From: Dysgonamonadaceae bacterium
GTDB lineage: Bacteria > Bacteroidota > Bacteroidia > Bacteroidales > Azobacteroidaceae
Reading direction: 5' to 3'
NCBI GenBank assembly: GCA_031255425.1
Contig: JAIRSN010000133.1
Span: forward strand, 1-5,912
Length of the DNA stretch: 5,912 nucleotides
The position numbers were made by a program, and so were the translations under genes. Shown one piece after another: positions 5,580 through 5,912 of this stretch. Numbering within the stretch: position 1 is the first letter of the stretch; each line of letters opens with the position of its first letter. The notes under the pieces are model-generated. The model did no database searches. It was not told the origin of the DNA and saw nothing but the letters and a program-made list of their open reading frames with translations.

Positions 5580-5781
5580 GGCTGCGCAGCCAACCCGCAG
5601 GGTTGAATATGAGTAACCCCGGGTGCAAACCCGGGGAGAGTAACCCCCACCCACACACGACCCTGAAAGGGTCGAATAACCCAGCCCAACGGCAACGCCT
5701 TGGGTATCGGGGAGTGCGGGTAGAGGAATCCCGCCCATCCATACAATATTATACTAGGGGCTATATGACCCTTTCAGGGTC
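5580..5781. repeat. Cluster of GC-rich hairpins, REP-like element
   Basis: About 200 non-coding bases hold successive palindromes: GGCTGCGCAGCC (5580-5591, perfect); CAACCC/GGGTTG (5591-5605); CCCCGGGT-GCAA-ACCCGGGG (5617-5636, 8 bp closed by a GNRA-type tetraloop); GACCCTGAAAGGGTC (5659-5673); CCCAA-C-GGC/GCC-TTGGG (5685-5704); GCGGG/CCCGC (5716-5734); and GACCCTTTCAGGGTC (5767-5781). The last is the exact reverse complement of the one at 5659, so the pair can also join over long range. Short AATAACCC/GAGTAACCCC units recur between them. Such blocks resemble the REP-like repeats associated with RAYT-type (Y1) transposases in Bacteroidota; that link is from memory of such sequences and is not proved here. 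Small open frames across it (for example 5603-5812) are not credible proteins. Confidence 0.7.
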
Positions 5782-5912
5782 AGGCGCGTCATCATCCTAT
5801 ACCTATATATAAGGTGTAATGAAATAGTCCCTATGTTTGTATTTTGAATTGGCAGGAGTGCTAAAAAAGCATAAGCCAGGAGTATTATTATATTTGAAGG
5901 ATCAAAAACAAA
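5782..5912. other. AT-rich stretch with no secure gene
   Basis: The last 131 bases contain two isolated TAnnTTTG-like boxes (TATGTTTG at 5832-5839 and TATATTTG at 5889-5896), neither with a good partner box at the right distance. CAGGAGT occurs twice (5853-5859 and 5877-5883). The plus frame from 5828 stays open to the window end, discussed as a finding. No terminator or RNA gene is evident. Confidence 0.4.

Noticed and set aside
5603..5812. 69-codon plus-strand frame across the hairpin cluster, and the 66-codon one on the other strand
   Set aside because: The bases are a series of palindromes; the translations are low in hydrophobic content and have no protein character.
5853..5883. Two CAGGAGT copies as an operator or attachment site
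   Set aside because: A 7-base repeat occurring twice is too short to support either, and no integrase or regulator gene is visible.

Overview
This window looks like chromosomal DNA of a member of the Bacteroidales (Bacteroidota). The grounds are the promoter signals, which match the Bacteroidetes pattern (TTTG or TTG, 19-20 bases, then TAnnTTTG), A-rich leaders without Shine-Dalgarno sequences, a zinc-motif-free type B L31, a long (about 400-residue) QueA, and an IS1182-type transposase fragment. The genus cannot be fixed from this sequence alone.

Layout from left to right. Positions 1-320 are a scrambled junction. They hold the possible last 23 codons of an unidentified plus-strand gene, a 12-bp hairpin, and the first 59 codons of an IS1182-family transposase on the minus strand, which breaks off abruptly but still has its promoter. 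The gene rpmE2 (ribosomal protein L31 type B, plus strand) follows, with a textbook promoter and a strong hairpin that probably serves as a shared terminator. Converging on it from the right is a minus-strand block: hemW (radical SAM heme chaperone), queA (last-but-one step of queuosine tRNA modification), a small lipoprotein with its own promoter inside the end of queA, and a family 2 glycosyltransferase. hemW and queA are 2 bases apart and should be one transcript. The lipoprotein and glycosyltransferase form a second unit, separated by a strong hairpin.

Upstream of hemW, facing promoters overlap and drive hemW leftward and a two-gene membrane unit rightward: a DUF2752 protein (best start GTG at 4711) and a small 'CCC motif'-type two-helix membrane protein, overlapping by ATGA. 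These two are the least understood genes here.

From 5448 to the end I see no secure gene. The stretch holds a terminator, a 53-base near-perfect hairpin, and a dense series of GC-rich hairpins bounded by two 15-base sequences that are exact reverse complements of each other. The latter resembles the REP-like structured repeats seen in Bacteroidota genomes and is the most unusual non-coding structure in the window. I see no defence system, CRISPR array, tRNA or rRNA. Most of the window is ordinary housekeeping; no clearly new system can be demonstrated.
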